The notes under the pieces are model-generated. The model had not been told where the DNA came from, ran no database searches, and saw nothing but the letters and a program-made list of their open reading frames with translations. DNA of 64,000 nt from Echeneis naucrates (Eukaryota > Chordata > Actinopteri > Carangiformes > Echeneidae), in NCBI RefSeq assembly GCF_900963305.1, contig NC_042530.1, positions 9,061,890 to 9,125,889 on the forward strand. Reading direction: 5' to 3'. Shown here one piece after another: positions 1 through 15,000 of the stretch. The stretch's first letter is position 1. Every line of letters begins with the position of its first letter. A program made the position numbers and the translations under genes.

Positions 1-3000
1 CTGATTTGCAATAAGTGGGCACGGAGTATAAAGGCTTCAGAAATAGCAGTTTGGAAAGATGAAAAGTTGAAACTTTATTCATGCCTGGGGGTGGAGTGGG
101 GGTGGGGGTGAACACTGAAACAGGCAGTGACCTTTAAAATATATTTATTTTAAAGTTTAATGGGCTCACAGTAGACAAAAGTGAGTTTGGAAAAGATAAA
201 GTCAATCCCCCAGATTTTCCAGTAAAAAACTAAAAAAGAAATTAGAAAAAAAAATCCTTTCCCCAGATAACTGCTATTTGTTCAGGAACTGTTTCATTGG
301 AGGTGTTTAGTTGCTGACACAAAAAGCTTCTTTGCTGCTCAGCTCACTGCTGTTTTTAGCCCTTGAGTTTGTAAATTGGTCTTCGCCAAAGCAGAGGAAA
401 GAGAAAGTGTGTGAATAAGAAGAGGAGCTTAGGAGGAGCTGTACTTTATCCTGATTGTCAATAGTTTTTCAGTATCAGATTCATTTTTCAGCTCTGGTGT
501 GAATGTTTATTTTCATATACAACCATTAAATGTTGTAATAATTAGGCTCCTTTAAAGCTGTCTCTTTGGAAAGTTCAGGGCAGATACTCCTCAGAAATAA
601 AGAGCGTATTTTAAAGTGTCCAAGATAATAAATCTAACTAAATTTTGTAAATGCAAGTTTCACCTGTATGAGAGCAGGCTCGTTCCCATCTTAGCCTGGC
701 ATTTATTATGTTAAGTTAAGGAGTGAGTTGAGGCTATAGGTTTGACAGAGCACTTTAAGATAATGTGCCATGACACCCTGATAGGTCTCGCTATTGTGTG
801 AGACGATGAGTTGAATTAATTAATTAGACTGGAACTGGCACTGCCACAAGGGTTATCAATTAAGGTTGCAAGAAAAAAAAAAAAAAATCTCAAAGTCTGC
901 AATGAAAAATTGCATAGTCATTCACATTACACACATTAGCATTCACTTGTTATTGTTTTCGTGGCTATTTTGCAAATGAAAGTGCAATAATTGCTGTGCT
1001 TTTCATTCAAAAATGTTCAAAAAAAAATATTTCCTGCCACTTTGTTTTTGACACTGGTTCAGGTAGAAAACAGTCGCTTTATCAAACAGTTTTCACAGAA
1101 AATATCTTCACTGTCAGAACACAACACTAATGAGTGCAGTCAAAATGAACCAAAACTTAAAAGTTACGAATCATAAAACCCAAACAATGAGCTGAATATA
1201 CTAGTTTTTTTTTTTTTTTTTAAATCACGTGACCTATTTCACATAAAAATCTTCCATGAGATGAAAATATTATATAAGGCTCCTTTGGTGCAGCTTCAAG
1301 GGCCTTTCACAGAACGTTGGTTATGGAGATACTCCTTGAACTGCTGACCTGCGATATTTTCTCCAAATGTCAATACATGGCTGATGCCATTATTGTGGTT
1401 GTTAATGACACTTTGACTATTGGATGAGATTCAAGCAGAAAATTGCTATAAAATGCCACTTAAGTATGACGTCATTTCCATCAGGATTTAGCTTTTTGGT
1501 TTGAAGCAGCTACAGTGCTGTGTTGCCTCCCTGATAGTCTTAACAGGGTGGTTTTTATTGGCCTCGCTTCAGTCACTGAGTCAAACATTTCTGACATCAA
1601 AACAAAAAAGTGATATGCATATGAAGGCTTATTAGGAGTTTTTCTAGATTGAAATGCTACGTTTGTGAGCATCCAGAGTAGCAGAGAAGCAAACAGAATG
1701 AAAGAAAATATATGTAATGACATCATAGATATGCTAAATAATCTAAATAATTTAGTATCAGGTGTTCCTCAATAGTTTTCAAATAGGGCTCCAATATTGC
1801 ACCCCACGTTGCACAGTCATGTAGTAGGTTTTGAACTCATTGGTTGTTCTCATCCACTTTGTCATTTGTGCTAAGTGACACTGGGCACGAGTTCCATATG
1901 AAAACCATCTGAATGACGGTCAGCAGGGAGCCCTCAGAGCGCATTTCAACCACTTATCTAGATGGAGGGTGCTATTCTGGCTGGATCACTGCAATTCTCT
2001 TTTCTGTCCCCCCATGTTCCTGGACCTCACGTTTATTTTGCACTTCACGTGGCAGCTGGATTGTTATCTGCGTGGAGAAGGATGAGCTCAACTCCTCTCC
2101 CCAAGCAACAGGAAGTCCTATAGAGCCAGTTGTTAGAGGGCCAGCGGGAGTTATCACGGAGGAAATGTTGGCTTGAGAGGTTTCTATCAGTGAAGGGCTT
2201 TGTTCAGCAGTACAGCATCAAGAGTCATCACAGTATCAGCCTCTGTCACTTTGAGAAACAAGTGTCAATAATACAGACGCTGCAGAAGCTTAACTCTTCA
2301 AAGCATCAATGTCTAAATTGTTGAGTAATCCTTCCACAACCACGAACAGCCAGGAGGCAGGGGACTGGACCCTCTGAGATCTGTGTCTTCCATGGTTAAC
2401 AACTGTTGGAAGAATACACAAGCTGCAACGACAAAAAGGCCACCAAGAGGCGCTCTTTCAGTCTGGGTGTCTCACTCTTTGGGCTCTTTGTTTGATAGCC
2501 TAAGTTCTCTCTTAACCTTAATTATTGACACCAAGTCACAAATGATTAGGGAAGTCATAAACTGGCACATGGCGGGTCCCTCGGTGGTTGTTATGGTAAC
2601 TCATTGACCACCAGCAAAAGCAGCCATCATTCCCACACTCTCTGCCGGCCGTAAATGATTGCTCACTAAATAGGAGGCCAAATGCCTTATTGCCTCCCTG
2701 ATGTATTTCAGCATTCATTTACACACATAAATCATCAGCTGACAACCCGCTAAATCGCCGGGGAGCTTCTCCCTCTGTTGGACCTCCTGAGCGAATATTT
2801 TATCAGGGCTGCAACTCCGTGCAGCATAATGTATTAGTGTAGGTTCAAGTAGTCTGCTGAAATATACAGAACAGGTCAAAGTATATTAAAGCTCCAGACT
2901 TATTGGTTAACACACTTTGTGACTTTTGCGCTCTGGTGTCATATGTAAAATGAACAGGATGTGATGTGAAAATAGAAAAGAAAGAGTAGTTCTCTTTTCT

Positions 3001-6000
3001 TAAGTGTTCTCAAACATCTTTTTCATGGTTATCACACTTTAATATTTCGTAAAAAAAATATTTCTTGGTGCCAGTACGCTCACAACAACACAGTGTGTTA
3101 TTTGTACACACAAGATGTTGTGGTTGTGTGAAATTAAGAGATACCATGGTTAGTTTTTCATTTCAATGCTAAAATGTGAAAGTAAAATTTTTGGCTGAGC
3201 CCTCATACAGTCATGTGTTTCTCTTATGATATTGATTGTGTTATTAGAAATGAATGTGCTCTTGTTGCCAGTTGAAGAAGCCCACTGTTCTCCTGTTTGT
3301 GGTTACAGATTTCAGGGGCTCCGCGTGGTACAGACTTGATCGATCATTTCAGTGCATTGGTGGGGGCACATAGTACAAATCCTGCTCTAGCAAGAGAAAG
3401 TGTAAAATGGATTATTACCCAGTAATATTTTGAACCTACTGTGCCTTGATATATTGATGTCATCACTGAATTACAACAACTATTGTATTACTGCTTGCAT
3501 TACTGTTGTGCAGTAATAACATGGAGACGTTCCTACTATGCTAATACGTAGATGTTTAAGTGTAAAGTTTCAATCTTATTTTTTGCGGCTAACAGTTTTC
3601 CACATTCCAAAGTATTGGAATTTAAAAATGTAAAAATTGACCTTGTGATGGTGATTAATGAAAAGTAAGGGCTGGAACAGTTTTAGTGTTTGTGCTTTGG
3701 GGAACACTAATGTCTGTATCAAAATTTGAATACAATATGCCAACATTTAACCGGCATTATTTTAACCCCATGAAATGTCAGAGGACCACTAAAGTTTTTA
3801 GTATTCATCTTCCGGTCACCATGGACATCGCAATCCCTCCACTGGCTGTTGAGATATTTTAGTCTGAGATCAAAGTTGTGGCCACCGATAAATATTACAT
3901 TCCCCAGAGTCATGCTGTCAAGAGAGTGAATTCCTAAAGTTTATTGTTCTGACCATGGTGATGGTTCCGCTCTGTTATTTATTTCATGAATTGACTTCAA
4001 CATTGAATGATATTTGGTCCACTAATCCAATGAAAAATAGATTCACTTTCAAGTTAATCACATCACTGTTACATTACATTCTGTCCAGCATGCAGATACT
4101 CAGTTCACAATCACAACAAACACAGAAAACACAGAAAAGCAACAGATCTTCAAATTTGAGAGTTTCTAAACAAATTCACTTTCTATTTTCTATTACATTA
4201 ATTAACTTTTTTTTAACAGTTTTAACTGTTTTTTTTCCCCCAAACTCTGAACTCTGCATGCATGCACACCAAAGTCAATGAAATAACCTTTTACTTGAGG
4301 TTGAGGTTGGCTGGGTCAAACTAAACTCAAATTATTTTGGAAGCATTGTTTTATTATTTGCAAAAGATGCTCTGTCCACTTCTGTTAAGAAGTGGTTGAA
4401 CCCTTTTGATAATATTATACAATGCTTTTTCTGGATAGCAGCACGATACACTCAGGGACAAAAGCGTAACAACCATTTTTCGTGCATGGAACTTTTTAAT
4501 TGTGGGCATGAAGGTCCAGCTGCACATGAATTCAGTTTCTAAAGGCATAATTCATAACAACTGTTACATGAGGGTGCATGTCTCTTTTAAAATAAATGCT
4601 TTTAATTTTTCTGTTAAATTGGGATGATGAATAAGGACCCTTAATATTCAGAAGGATGGATGAACTGGCGCTTTGTTTGTTTCTGTGTTTCACTAATGCA
4701 GGCTTTTTGTTTTATTATTGCTGTGCTGCCCTAGAGGTCACAGGAAGTTGAACGAAAGGTTGGCTGAGCTCAGTTTTGTAAGACTGTGGACAGATGAAAA
4801 GGCCATGTAGGATTTGACCTTTACTGATGAGCGTCATCGGTTAGGATGAGAAAAGTGGGGAGGGAATGTCTCATTCAGCATAATTTAAGATGTGGGCTTT
4901 TTGCAGATATGGAAGAGGGGAGTGATGCATGAGTGAGCAGAGGGAGTGTTAGGGAATTTACATTTTCTGTCAGTAGTAACGTTTCAGGGAGCTGGCCTGA
5001 TGTCATTTTCTGTGCGTTTACGGCTGATTGTGTGCCCTGCATAGTCAGTAATGATTAATAGATTCATTTTTTTCTTCCAAGAGAGTTGCCAAAATGTCCT
5101 TAAAGATCCTGAGGGGCAATTTCTACAGAACAGTTGAAGCAGCTATACAGTATATGATTTCCAGTGTCCAGTGTCCAGTTCTCATGTGGTGGAAATTCCA
5201 AAATTTTGTCATTTGTGTATTATAAATGTTTTCCTGTTGAAGGGAAAAAAAATGTGGATTAAATTAATGCCACGCCTAGACACAAGTCTGAATCAGAACA
5301 CGCAGCGTTAATGAGAAGTATGTCATGAGCTTTATGTGAGTTCAGAGTAGAAACAGATGATTTGCCTGTGAACACTGTGCTTATATATTCTCAGCTACTT
5401 TGTCACTGATGAGAGATTAAGGAGTGACGTCACTGGCAATCAGGGTGAAATCAATAGATTTGATTTTGCGTTCTGTTCTCAAGAGTGTGACTCAACATCT
5501 TGATAAGCTCACAGGGAAGCCTTGATTAAATTGCGATCAGATTCTCAGAGGGTTTGGTTGTTCCTTAAACCTGTGAAGTAAATCATCAGTAGAGGTTTGC
5601 CTCCCTCCAAACATACCATGTGAGTGCTATTCCTAATGGTGCAAACTTTAAAATTCAACATCCTATTATGTTTTTATATCCCCCTGAAAAACATTTTCTC
5701 TGATTTGAAAGGCTAGGAGGATATTCACAATGAACTGGAAGAAATAAGGACACATGGGAATGATGGGGTGGCAGAAAAATGAAAGTCGACAGCAGCCTTT
5801 GAGAGTGCAGGGACAAGTAAAGTGAATTTAGAGAGAACTGAAGAGTGTGCAAAGAAATTTGCTCATTCCTGCTCTTAAAGAGGATGTTCTCTTTCATCTC
5901 ACCTACAAAAATGGAGATTGCCATCAGCAGAGAATCAGAAGTTCATCTGCATTTGAGGGAACATCAAAAGCAGATACGCTTCTTGATCTTAAAGCCACAT

Positions 6001-9000
6001 CTGCTGCGCAGCATTGAATAGACACCGCACAAACAGTGGGTTTTAAGCAGAGTTCTCCTTTAAAGATCCCCTCTGGACACAATTTAGAACATATAAAAGG
6101 ACCCTGCATAGAGCAGTAGTTTGTTTATAATGGACTTTCCACAAATAAAATTACACTAACAAAACAACTAAAAACTTCTTTGCACATCTATTGAGAGTTC
6201 CCATCGATGAATATTTGAATATGCAGCTGCCTCGGGGGTTCCTGTTCGAACCCAGCACTGCTGTTGTGCTTATAGCGCTCTGAACTCCAGAACTGGCAGC
6301 AGGAGCCATGTCAGCTAACAGAAGCCAAGCTGATGCACCTTTGCGCTCAGAAATGAATGCATTTCTGGGAATCTGTGTTACAGAATGAAATGCAGCCTTG
6401 TTGTCTCAGTTGACTCTTCTTGGCTGCCTCCAAACTCTGAACTGAACTGCAAATATCTGTGGATATCAAAAGGCTTCAAATTCCTTTCTGGAGTCAAAGC
6501 TGTGACTTTGTAAAGGCAGATTGATTCAATCTGCTCAGTAATAGCAGCTGCTAGCAGCAAGTTTACAATATCAGAGCCACCCAGGAAATATATTGCAAAA
6601 AGATTGATTACTTTTGAGACCTTGTGTAGTAAAATAAATAATCTGACTTCCTCTTGCAGTTGTAACCCCAGGACAGTTTGCAGGGACAGCATCCGGTTTC
6701 AGAATTAACTTGCTAGCTGATAAAATCACATTTTTTCCTTGAAAAACAAGCGGAGGGAGGCCTGTGGCTCAAACCACTTGACACAAGCTGTCTCCAACGT
6801 CACTGACAAATCAGCTTTTGGACCATGACTGGCTGCCTGCCACCACTGGAGGTGTTGCAAATGATGCTCATCCATGCACATCTCCAAACTGAGACCCCCC
6901 ACCCCAGAGCCCAGGGAAGATCCATGAACAATCTGTCTGAAGTAAAATATTTGAAAGAGGGAGTCTTTGAGCGAAGGGGTCTTTAAGATGATTTCCAAGA
7001 TGTTGTGTGATTTTTAGCTCGGAAACCAGCCGTGTGATTGGTGCTGCCACTGTGATAGATACACTAACATTAACGGACTTTGAAGGCAATTTCCTTGTTA
7101 TCTGGATTAAATAAATAAAACAGACATCCTGATGAATCAGTTGTGAAAAATGTGCATTCAGCCTATACGACCTCTGTCGGATGTTGTTCCCTTCACCCTC
7201 AGCCAATCCTTCTCCTCAACAGTTACAAACAGTGAGCAGAGTTGTTTACCTCCTCCGTCTGTGTGTTTCTATGAATGATGAGGCCGCTTCATGTAACTCT
7301 GGCATGTCGCTGATGAGAAGGCTGTAAGGCAACCATGAAGACACAAAGCTCTGCTGCTCTCCACCTTTACACACTACAAGCCCTGAACTCATTCAGTCAT
7401 TCACCCTCCTCTTAGGACATTTGGCAGAGGGATGACATCAGTAGTGCAGATATGGATGTTCAAGTATTACTTACATCTGCTTTTCAAGTACCCCCATGCA
7501 TACAAGTGAAGTCATTTAAAATGCATCAAATGTGGCCCCAGTATACCCATATCCAATCAGCTGTATTGCACCTGCTTCACGCTTCATTGCACCAGGAAGG
7601 TTATTGTTTGTGAAACCACAAGTTACTGTATGCACGCAAGAGTGGGGTGGTGATCTCAGAAACAATCCCGCCGCTGCTGTTTAAATTAGGTTGTTTGATG
7701 TTGCTGAATGAAATATTGTCTCTTTTACATGGCCTTGTTGGGTAAAGCAGCGCATAGTACACATGCAAGTCGTGATGTTATATTCATCCACTTAAAGAAT
7801 GAAGACTGACTTCGGTTTGGAAAGGTGAGGAAAAGGGAGTTCCATTTATTCAACATAAACGGAGGAATTCAGATAATACGCCCGCTGTCACAAACAAATG
7901 GTTACCATAACATATCGAATAGCTGAATGGCTTATTTAAAAGCCAATTCATTTATTTACTCCATGATAGGACATGTTTTTAAGAAGTGAAAATTAAAATT
8001 TGTCTTTATTCTTGTGTCACACAAGGAACTGATTTGATTGAAATTAATAGGACTTAGATCTTCTAGCTTTCAACAACCTAAAATTTTTGTGGATAAAAAA
8101 ATAAATAAATAAATAATCCAAGCACAAAAAAACAAAAACCTCTGTTATGAGTGCAGAAAAAAATTGCCAGCTGAGCTTCATCTTAGCTGTGCACGTCTGT
8201 TTACTCCAAACACAACAGCTGAAAGAAAATCTGTTTTACCTGTTTTTTTTTTCCCCCCAGCAGGTGATACTGATTGCCACCTCATTCAGTGTCACTGTGA
8301 CACCTGATGGCTTTGAAAGTGCAGCTCTTAGCCACCTTGGCATGGAAAGCAAACATCCAAGAGTAAAAATAAATAGTGAGTATGTGCACTTGCCTAACTT
8401 AGACTAGATATTTATCATTTTTACCAAATGGCTGCCGAAGTTTACCTGTAAACCATTATTTTCTGGCGCGTTGAGACTATTTTCAGAGCAGTAGTTGTAT
8501 CGCTCACGATTCATTGCCATGTTTTCTCTGTGACTTTGCATTTCGCTGTTGTTTTGGGTGATGCTGATGTTTGAGCCAGCTGGGTCGGGCTGTTGTTGCT
8601 GGATATGTGGAGGTCAGACACAGAGTTAGCTGCAGGGGCAAAAGAACAGCTGGGTGAGACAGGATAGTGCCCGAAGCCGAGGAAAGGCCAGGCACCCGTG
8701 TCTGACTGCTGAGTGCACTTTATGTATGTGAGCCCACATGTGTCCGTGCCTCATTTCATGCATGAATATTTGTCTTCATTTGTACATGGCTAGTCACAGT
8801 TTTATCTTAATTTGCATTTAACCTCTGTTCTTTTCCCTGTGCCTCTCCAGTGACTTTGATCTGGCTTCAGGAGTGATCTGGCTTCTCCTCTTGTTAAAGG
8901 AGACCTCCTCTGCGACGCACCAGGTATTCATTAACTCAGCACTTTCCTGATTTAGCTGGCATATCAATAGGAGCCGAACAGAAGAAATGAGAGGAGCAGG

Positions 9001-12000
9001 GGAGAGCAGAATTCAAAGAAAATGGTGAAAAGAAAAAAAAAAAAAAAAACCACAAATAAAAAAACATTAGAGAGCAGGGTTTACAAAAAAAGAGACACTG
9101 TGCTGTAGAGGAACAAATTACTCTGTGCCACAAAGAGACTGTTGACATTTAGTTATTGAGATTGCTCTTGCACTGTTTAGATGGCCTCTGTGTGATTGTA
9201 CAAGTGAGCGCGCACACACTTTTCTCAATTGGGCCATTGGTTGGACAAGCGTAATGGGAGGAACTGTGTAGAATGAAAGTCATCTATTTGTGCTCATTGA
9301 TTAAACAGTGTTCCCTGGAGTCTTTCAATCTGCAGATTTAATTAACAAGTTTCACAGGACTAACAGGCAGCCGGGGCCTGCAGCGGGGAAAGTGAGAGGG
9401 GATTATGATGGTGGAGAAAGTCAGAATATGAAAGGAAGGAAAGGTGAGACAGACAAAAAGGCAATTGGTGTCAGATAGACGATGGCTGTGGGCAACAGGA
9501 AGGAAAGGACACCCATCTAAAGAAGTTGATGGATTTGAGTGGGAAAAATAATGAACGCAAAGGATTGAAGGTGTGCTTGAATTTCAGAAGCATCTTGAGG
9601 AGTAATGAAACATTTGATGGACTGTTAGGTGTACTTTCTTTCTTGCTGGGAATTGATGCCTTTCAAGTCTGTAAATTGGTATATAAGCTGCAAATGGGGA
9701 AATATCTCGTCTAGCGCTGTCCAAAAGCAACTTTAACGCCTACATTTTTATATAGATTGAGCAAATGAGACTTAACGTGTGCATTAGAAAGGTCACAAAG
9801 TGACGGGGCATGTTTCCCAAAATATTGATTCCTTTAATTGAGCATCCGATTCCAACAACATGAAGACTGGAGAGGAAGTCAGTCAATACAACATGGCAGT
9901 AACAACCACCTGTTCATCATTTCTGAAAAAATCGATGCAAGCCTAACACACAAAGCACATGTGATAGAACAGAATTAGCTGGATGAAACAATTCAAACAT
10001 GGTGATGCAAAAGAAGGAGACAGTTGAGGGGAAAAACAAAGTTTGGCTGTGACTCCATTGATTCGTATGTGCAGAAAAGAGAGGAAACACAGGAGCTTTT
10101 GATGCCCTACTTAGCTCTGGAAAAGCAGAACCAAGTCTGTAATTGATGAGTCATTGTGGCAGTTTTGGGTCTAATGTGATGTAACTATACAACATTTAAT
10201 GCAACGTTTGTACTTTTGACCCATATAGGTAGAAAATATGACAATCATGTCTGCATGTGACCATTGTTGTTTCTTCATCTCTGTCTCACATGCCCATGTA
10301 TTTGATTTAATTGGTCAATAGGGTTAGAGTGAAAAAGGTGTGACTGTGCATAGAAAGCATTACTTGTGCATACCACCTCATCCAATTCTTTATTGAACAT
10401 ATGCCTCTCTGTAAGGACCGCAGCTTATCTGCAGCTAAGTTCAATTTTTCAAGATTGAGTAACTCCTCCTGATAGACAAAATAATCATTTAATTGCCGTA
10501 ATTTCCTTTAGAATGAATCGGTTTCTCCTGGGAAGTAGAGCAGCTTGTGTACTAATGGAAATGCCCCCAGTAAGGTGGGAGTGAAGATTGTTCCTCAGAA
10601 TATCCTGATAGGTGTAGTGAGCTTATTCTGCCTTTATCTTTGTCTCTTGCTTCCCCTCTGCTCATTAAGCCCAAAACTAGCTCCCTGGATTCGACACGGC
10701 TTGCCAATAATAATCACAAGGGCACATTGTGATGGTAATTCCCATGGCAGCAGCGTTTGCTCTTTAATATCCTCCACAGCAGATGTAAGGGAACATTGAA
10801 ATGAAGCAGTTTTCCTGAGGAGACAGAACATTGGCTCCTGTGCAGTAACATAGGGTGTTGTAACATAGGGTTTGTACTCGTTTTTTGGAAGTAGCATCTT
10901 TGTAGGTGTGTAATTGTTTGGTACATGTAACCTGTGAAGGTTTCTCAGACCCTAATCTGGTGATCTCTTGAATGCAGGGCCCTTAAATGACAGTTCAAAC
11001 TACAAATGCAACGAGCTGTAGTTGTAGTCTCCATGTTTCTTGGCTTGTAATATCGTACAAGATGTTTTTTTGTTTTTTTTTTCTTCTTCTTTTTTCAAGC
11101 ATCAAGTTGCCATTTCCAGTTGTCTGATATCGTTCACGTTGTCCCTTTCTTCCTTCCTTATTTACCAGCACTGCACATCCCTAACCATCCAGAACAAATT
11201 AATATGTAATCACAGAAAATAGTTCTCATCCTCAGCTGTACTTTTAATGTTAGTCACGAAACAAGTAAAGCTCATGGTGCTCTTGAGGTCCCATTACACC
11301 TGCTGCAAAATCCTTATCAAAGGAGTGAGATGTGCACAACCTACACAGGAACATGAACACATTTGCATTCTATCAGCAACTAACCAGACTGCTGCTGAAG
11401 ATAACGTAAAAATAAAAACACCCCCCCTTCAAAGTCCAGCCACGATTGGCTTTACCACGTAAACTATGTAGTCAGCTGGCAGGTCGTTACAGACTGACCC
11501 TGAAACCAAATACAATAAAATACAACACTGCAGAAACACACACACAGAAAAAGGACATATGATGGCTGTAATGTCAGATTTTAGCATGGCTGTCGTACAG
11601 TAGGCTGATCCCCATGTCCTTTGGTTCACAGCTAGAAGTCTCCATTAAACCCAACATGACCTGGTGTCTGACGCGTATATGTATAGAAAGAATGTAAATT
11701 GATTTAGATGAAGGATTTTAAGGACACTTTAAATTTATGGAAGCCCATTTCTGTCAGCACAGAAAATTGTCATGAAAAATTGCCATTAATTTATTTACAC
11801 CGATCCCAATAATAATATGTCTGTGGTATGTGGATGTAATTTCTGTTTCTTTAATCGTGTGAATCCTTTCGATTTCATAAAAGGCTGCAGAAAATCTCCC
11901 TCTCCATTATCAGATTACCCCTAAAGAGGTTATGCTGTGGGTGCAATAAAACACTCCAGAGGAATACTGATGTGCGCAATAAAACACAATCGTATGGAAG

Positions 12001-15000
12001 AATTGTTGTAGTTTTCCCTACAGAAGGAAGCGGCCTTACAAACAAAACCTAGACTAAAATAAACTAATTATGTTTGTCCTCTGTAACTGGTTGACATGTT
12101 TAAAGGGATTTAACTGTCTGCTGATCCACAGCATATTTTCATTTGGATGTAATGGTATTAACCTGTCGCCGCAGGAGCCGTCATACAGGCACAAACAAAA
12201 TTTCAGACAAAAATTTCAACACGCTCGCTGCTAAATGCTGCAAATGTATACCTAGTTAAGCAGCTGTACACCGCTCACATGGTCTCAATAAACAGCAAAC
12301 TGTGCCATTAAACTTGAAGCAAGCTGCTTTTTTTTGTTCCCAAATGGAAGCTAGCGAGCCTCCATAATCTATGTAAGTGCACAGTATTTACAGCTATGCA
12401 ACATTATGATTAGTGCAGGCACAACAGTTGGCTGCTTCAGACATGAGAAAAAAAAAAAAAAACATCATTCACATTCACTGAAATTAGATTAAACAGTAAG
12501 TGAATGAAAAACAAAAATCATTTCCAACCATTGTAGGACTGGTTTTCACCCCACTTGCAACCCCTTAATTTCAAAACAGTATTGGATTGGCAGCAAAGGC
12601 AGGGTGCCCATAAATGACAGAGAGTGGAGGATGATTACTGTGCTGCTTTGACATGCTGGTGGGAGGAAAAAGTTGGAGGCAGTGGAAGGAGAGCCTGAAA
12701 GTCAGTTAAGGCTTGTAGTCGCCCCTGTCTGTAATCAACCTTTTTATACATCATCATTAGCCACAGCTAAGCACTGAAACTGCCAGCCACATCTGCTCAT
12801 CTGCCCCCAGAAATACACAAAGCCTCACAAATCCATTGAGACAAAGGAGGAAAGCAGGAGGAGACTTTTTATTTGTGCAGAAGATGGAGCTGCGTGGTGG
12901 CACGTTAGGTCAGCACTTTGATTTTTGCTCAGTGTATTTTATCTCAGCATTCATATGTATCAAAGCAGAAGACATTTTTAGAAATCCGAGGCTGGCATTT
13001 TGAAACACACAGGAGTCTGACCACGTCTGAGTTGTCCAACGATGAGCAGCCATCAATCAGGCAAACATCTTCCTGCTGCTAAACATGCAAACACTGCATC
13101 GCATTCATCTTTTCTTTCCTCCCGTGTGTCATTCCCGCATAGGATAGTAAAAATACAGCACAGTGCAGCTGAAGCCTCCCTCTTCCTTATACAAATAGAA
13201 GGCCCCTCTGCTGATGAACCTCCTTACTCACTTAGACCTGTATTCACATATTCCATTATTCACAACACACACATGTATGGACTTAAAAAGAGGACGCAAC
13301 TGTTTGTGCTTATAGAAATAACATGTCTAAAGCATGCATCCATCCAGGCATATAAGCAGCATGCAGACCGACAGTAAGTATGGAACATACACATAAAGTA
13401 GACACATGGGGTGAGGAGAAAGGAAACCCAGTTAAAATAAGTTGGCATTGCGTTTCGTATTAACATAGAAATGCAGAGAAATAGCTGTTTTTAGGGTGCA
13501 GAGGTCTATTTCTGCTTTTGCCCCAAAAGCAGCAGGGGTCTAAGGAGTTAGTTATGCTTGTTGGTTGTTCATTGTGTCCATCAGCTGGCTGGATCAGCAG
13601 GCTCTCAAACTTTTTTGTTGTTGTTGTTGTTGTTGTTGTTGTTGCCATGATTCCCCTTCAGTATCATCTGAAAACTTGTGATAAAAAGTGACTCTATAGC
13701 TTTTCCTTACTTCACGTACACTTACATTCATGTATGTCCTGTGAAATCTTACCATTTCTTGTAAATGCCATAACCATCTAGTCGTTGAAGAACTTGCCCA
13801 GCTTTAGACCTTAAAACTAAACACAAGAGTTACCAGTGAGCCATATTATCCTGGTAGAAGCGAGGAAAAATATAATTTCACGTGTTCCAAGATGGATTAT
13901 TAGCTTTCACTATATAGTGACAAAGAATGACTTTTCAAAAAGGGGAAGAACATTTTTTACATTTGAGAGTAGGTAGAGATTTTCACCAGGAGGCTGTAAA
14001 ACACGCACAGCTATAAACCTGAAGGCAGTGGGTGTTCCTCACATTCATTGTCAAATGAAGTAAATAAATTCATGGAAAGTAAAACATGGCATGCGCTGAC
14101 TGACTGAGCTAATGAAAGTAACTAAATGAAGTTTATCCTTGATGAAGAGTGAGTTTTTACCACTAACAGTACACAAGTAACTTCTCCGTGTAAACCGAAA
14201 TTTTGGACTAGAGAAAAAAGTTACAGTTCAATTCTTCTGCTTGATCTCTTATATTATAGAAAAAAGTAAACTGGTTTTAGAAACAGTTTGAGATATTCAG
14301 TCAGGAGGAACCTCTTCCACCCAATTTTTGACCCTCAGTGAGCTCTCATTGAGCTCACGTTGCTTTCACAACGAAAGGCAAACTTTGCACACAAGATGTC
14401 TTTTTTAATGTAAGTACAGCCATGAAATTGGATGAGCACATACATGCTCCCGAGGGGATGAACTCTTTTGTTGTAATGACCCTTTAACCTTTCCTCTGGC
14501 GGCATCAAATATTATCTAACATTTTTAACCTTGTTTTGAAAATCGAACAGCAATTTCATTCCTATGTTGAATCCATTGAGCATTTAGCCGCTTCATATTG
14601 TTGGATCCATTGAATGCCGGGACTCCTGGGGTTTTACAGAGCGACTCTAGCACCCTGGGGTGTTTTTGTATGCAGTCATTTTACAGTAAAAGATGATTGA
14701 GTGTTTATTATTGTTTCTGAAAGTAATCTAGAGGAATATGTGCTCAGCTGTACAGTATTTACACACTAAACTCAATCTGTACCTCATTCAATCCATATTC
14801 AAAGTCAATTAAAGAACAGAAGGATGGAAATACTGCACCCCATCAGAGAATCTAATCACCTAATTACACCCATGTTATAATACGTTTATTTAAATCTCTA
14901 CATTGTATTACACATCCATTTTAACTGCATGAAAACAGAAGGAAAACATGAAATCACTTCATGGTATATGGATTAGCCTTACGATGATCATGTTGTGGAT

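Noticed and set aside
6230-6260. tRNA-like B box (GTTCGAACCC) near 6,240
   Set aside because: No matching A box, acceptor stem or cloverleaf could be drawn around it.
8210-8410. Plus-strand 86-codon frame with a T/C-rich acceptor-like tract near 8,262
   Set aside because: No donor, partner exon or protein similarity; low coding character.
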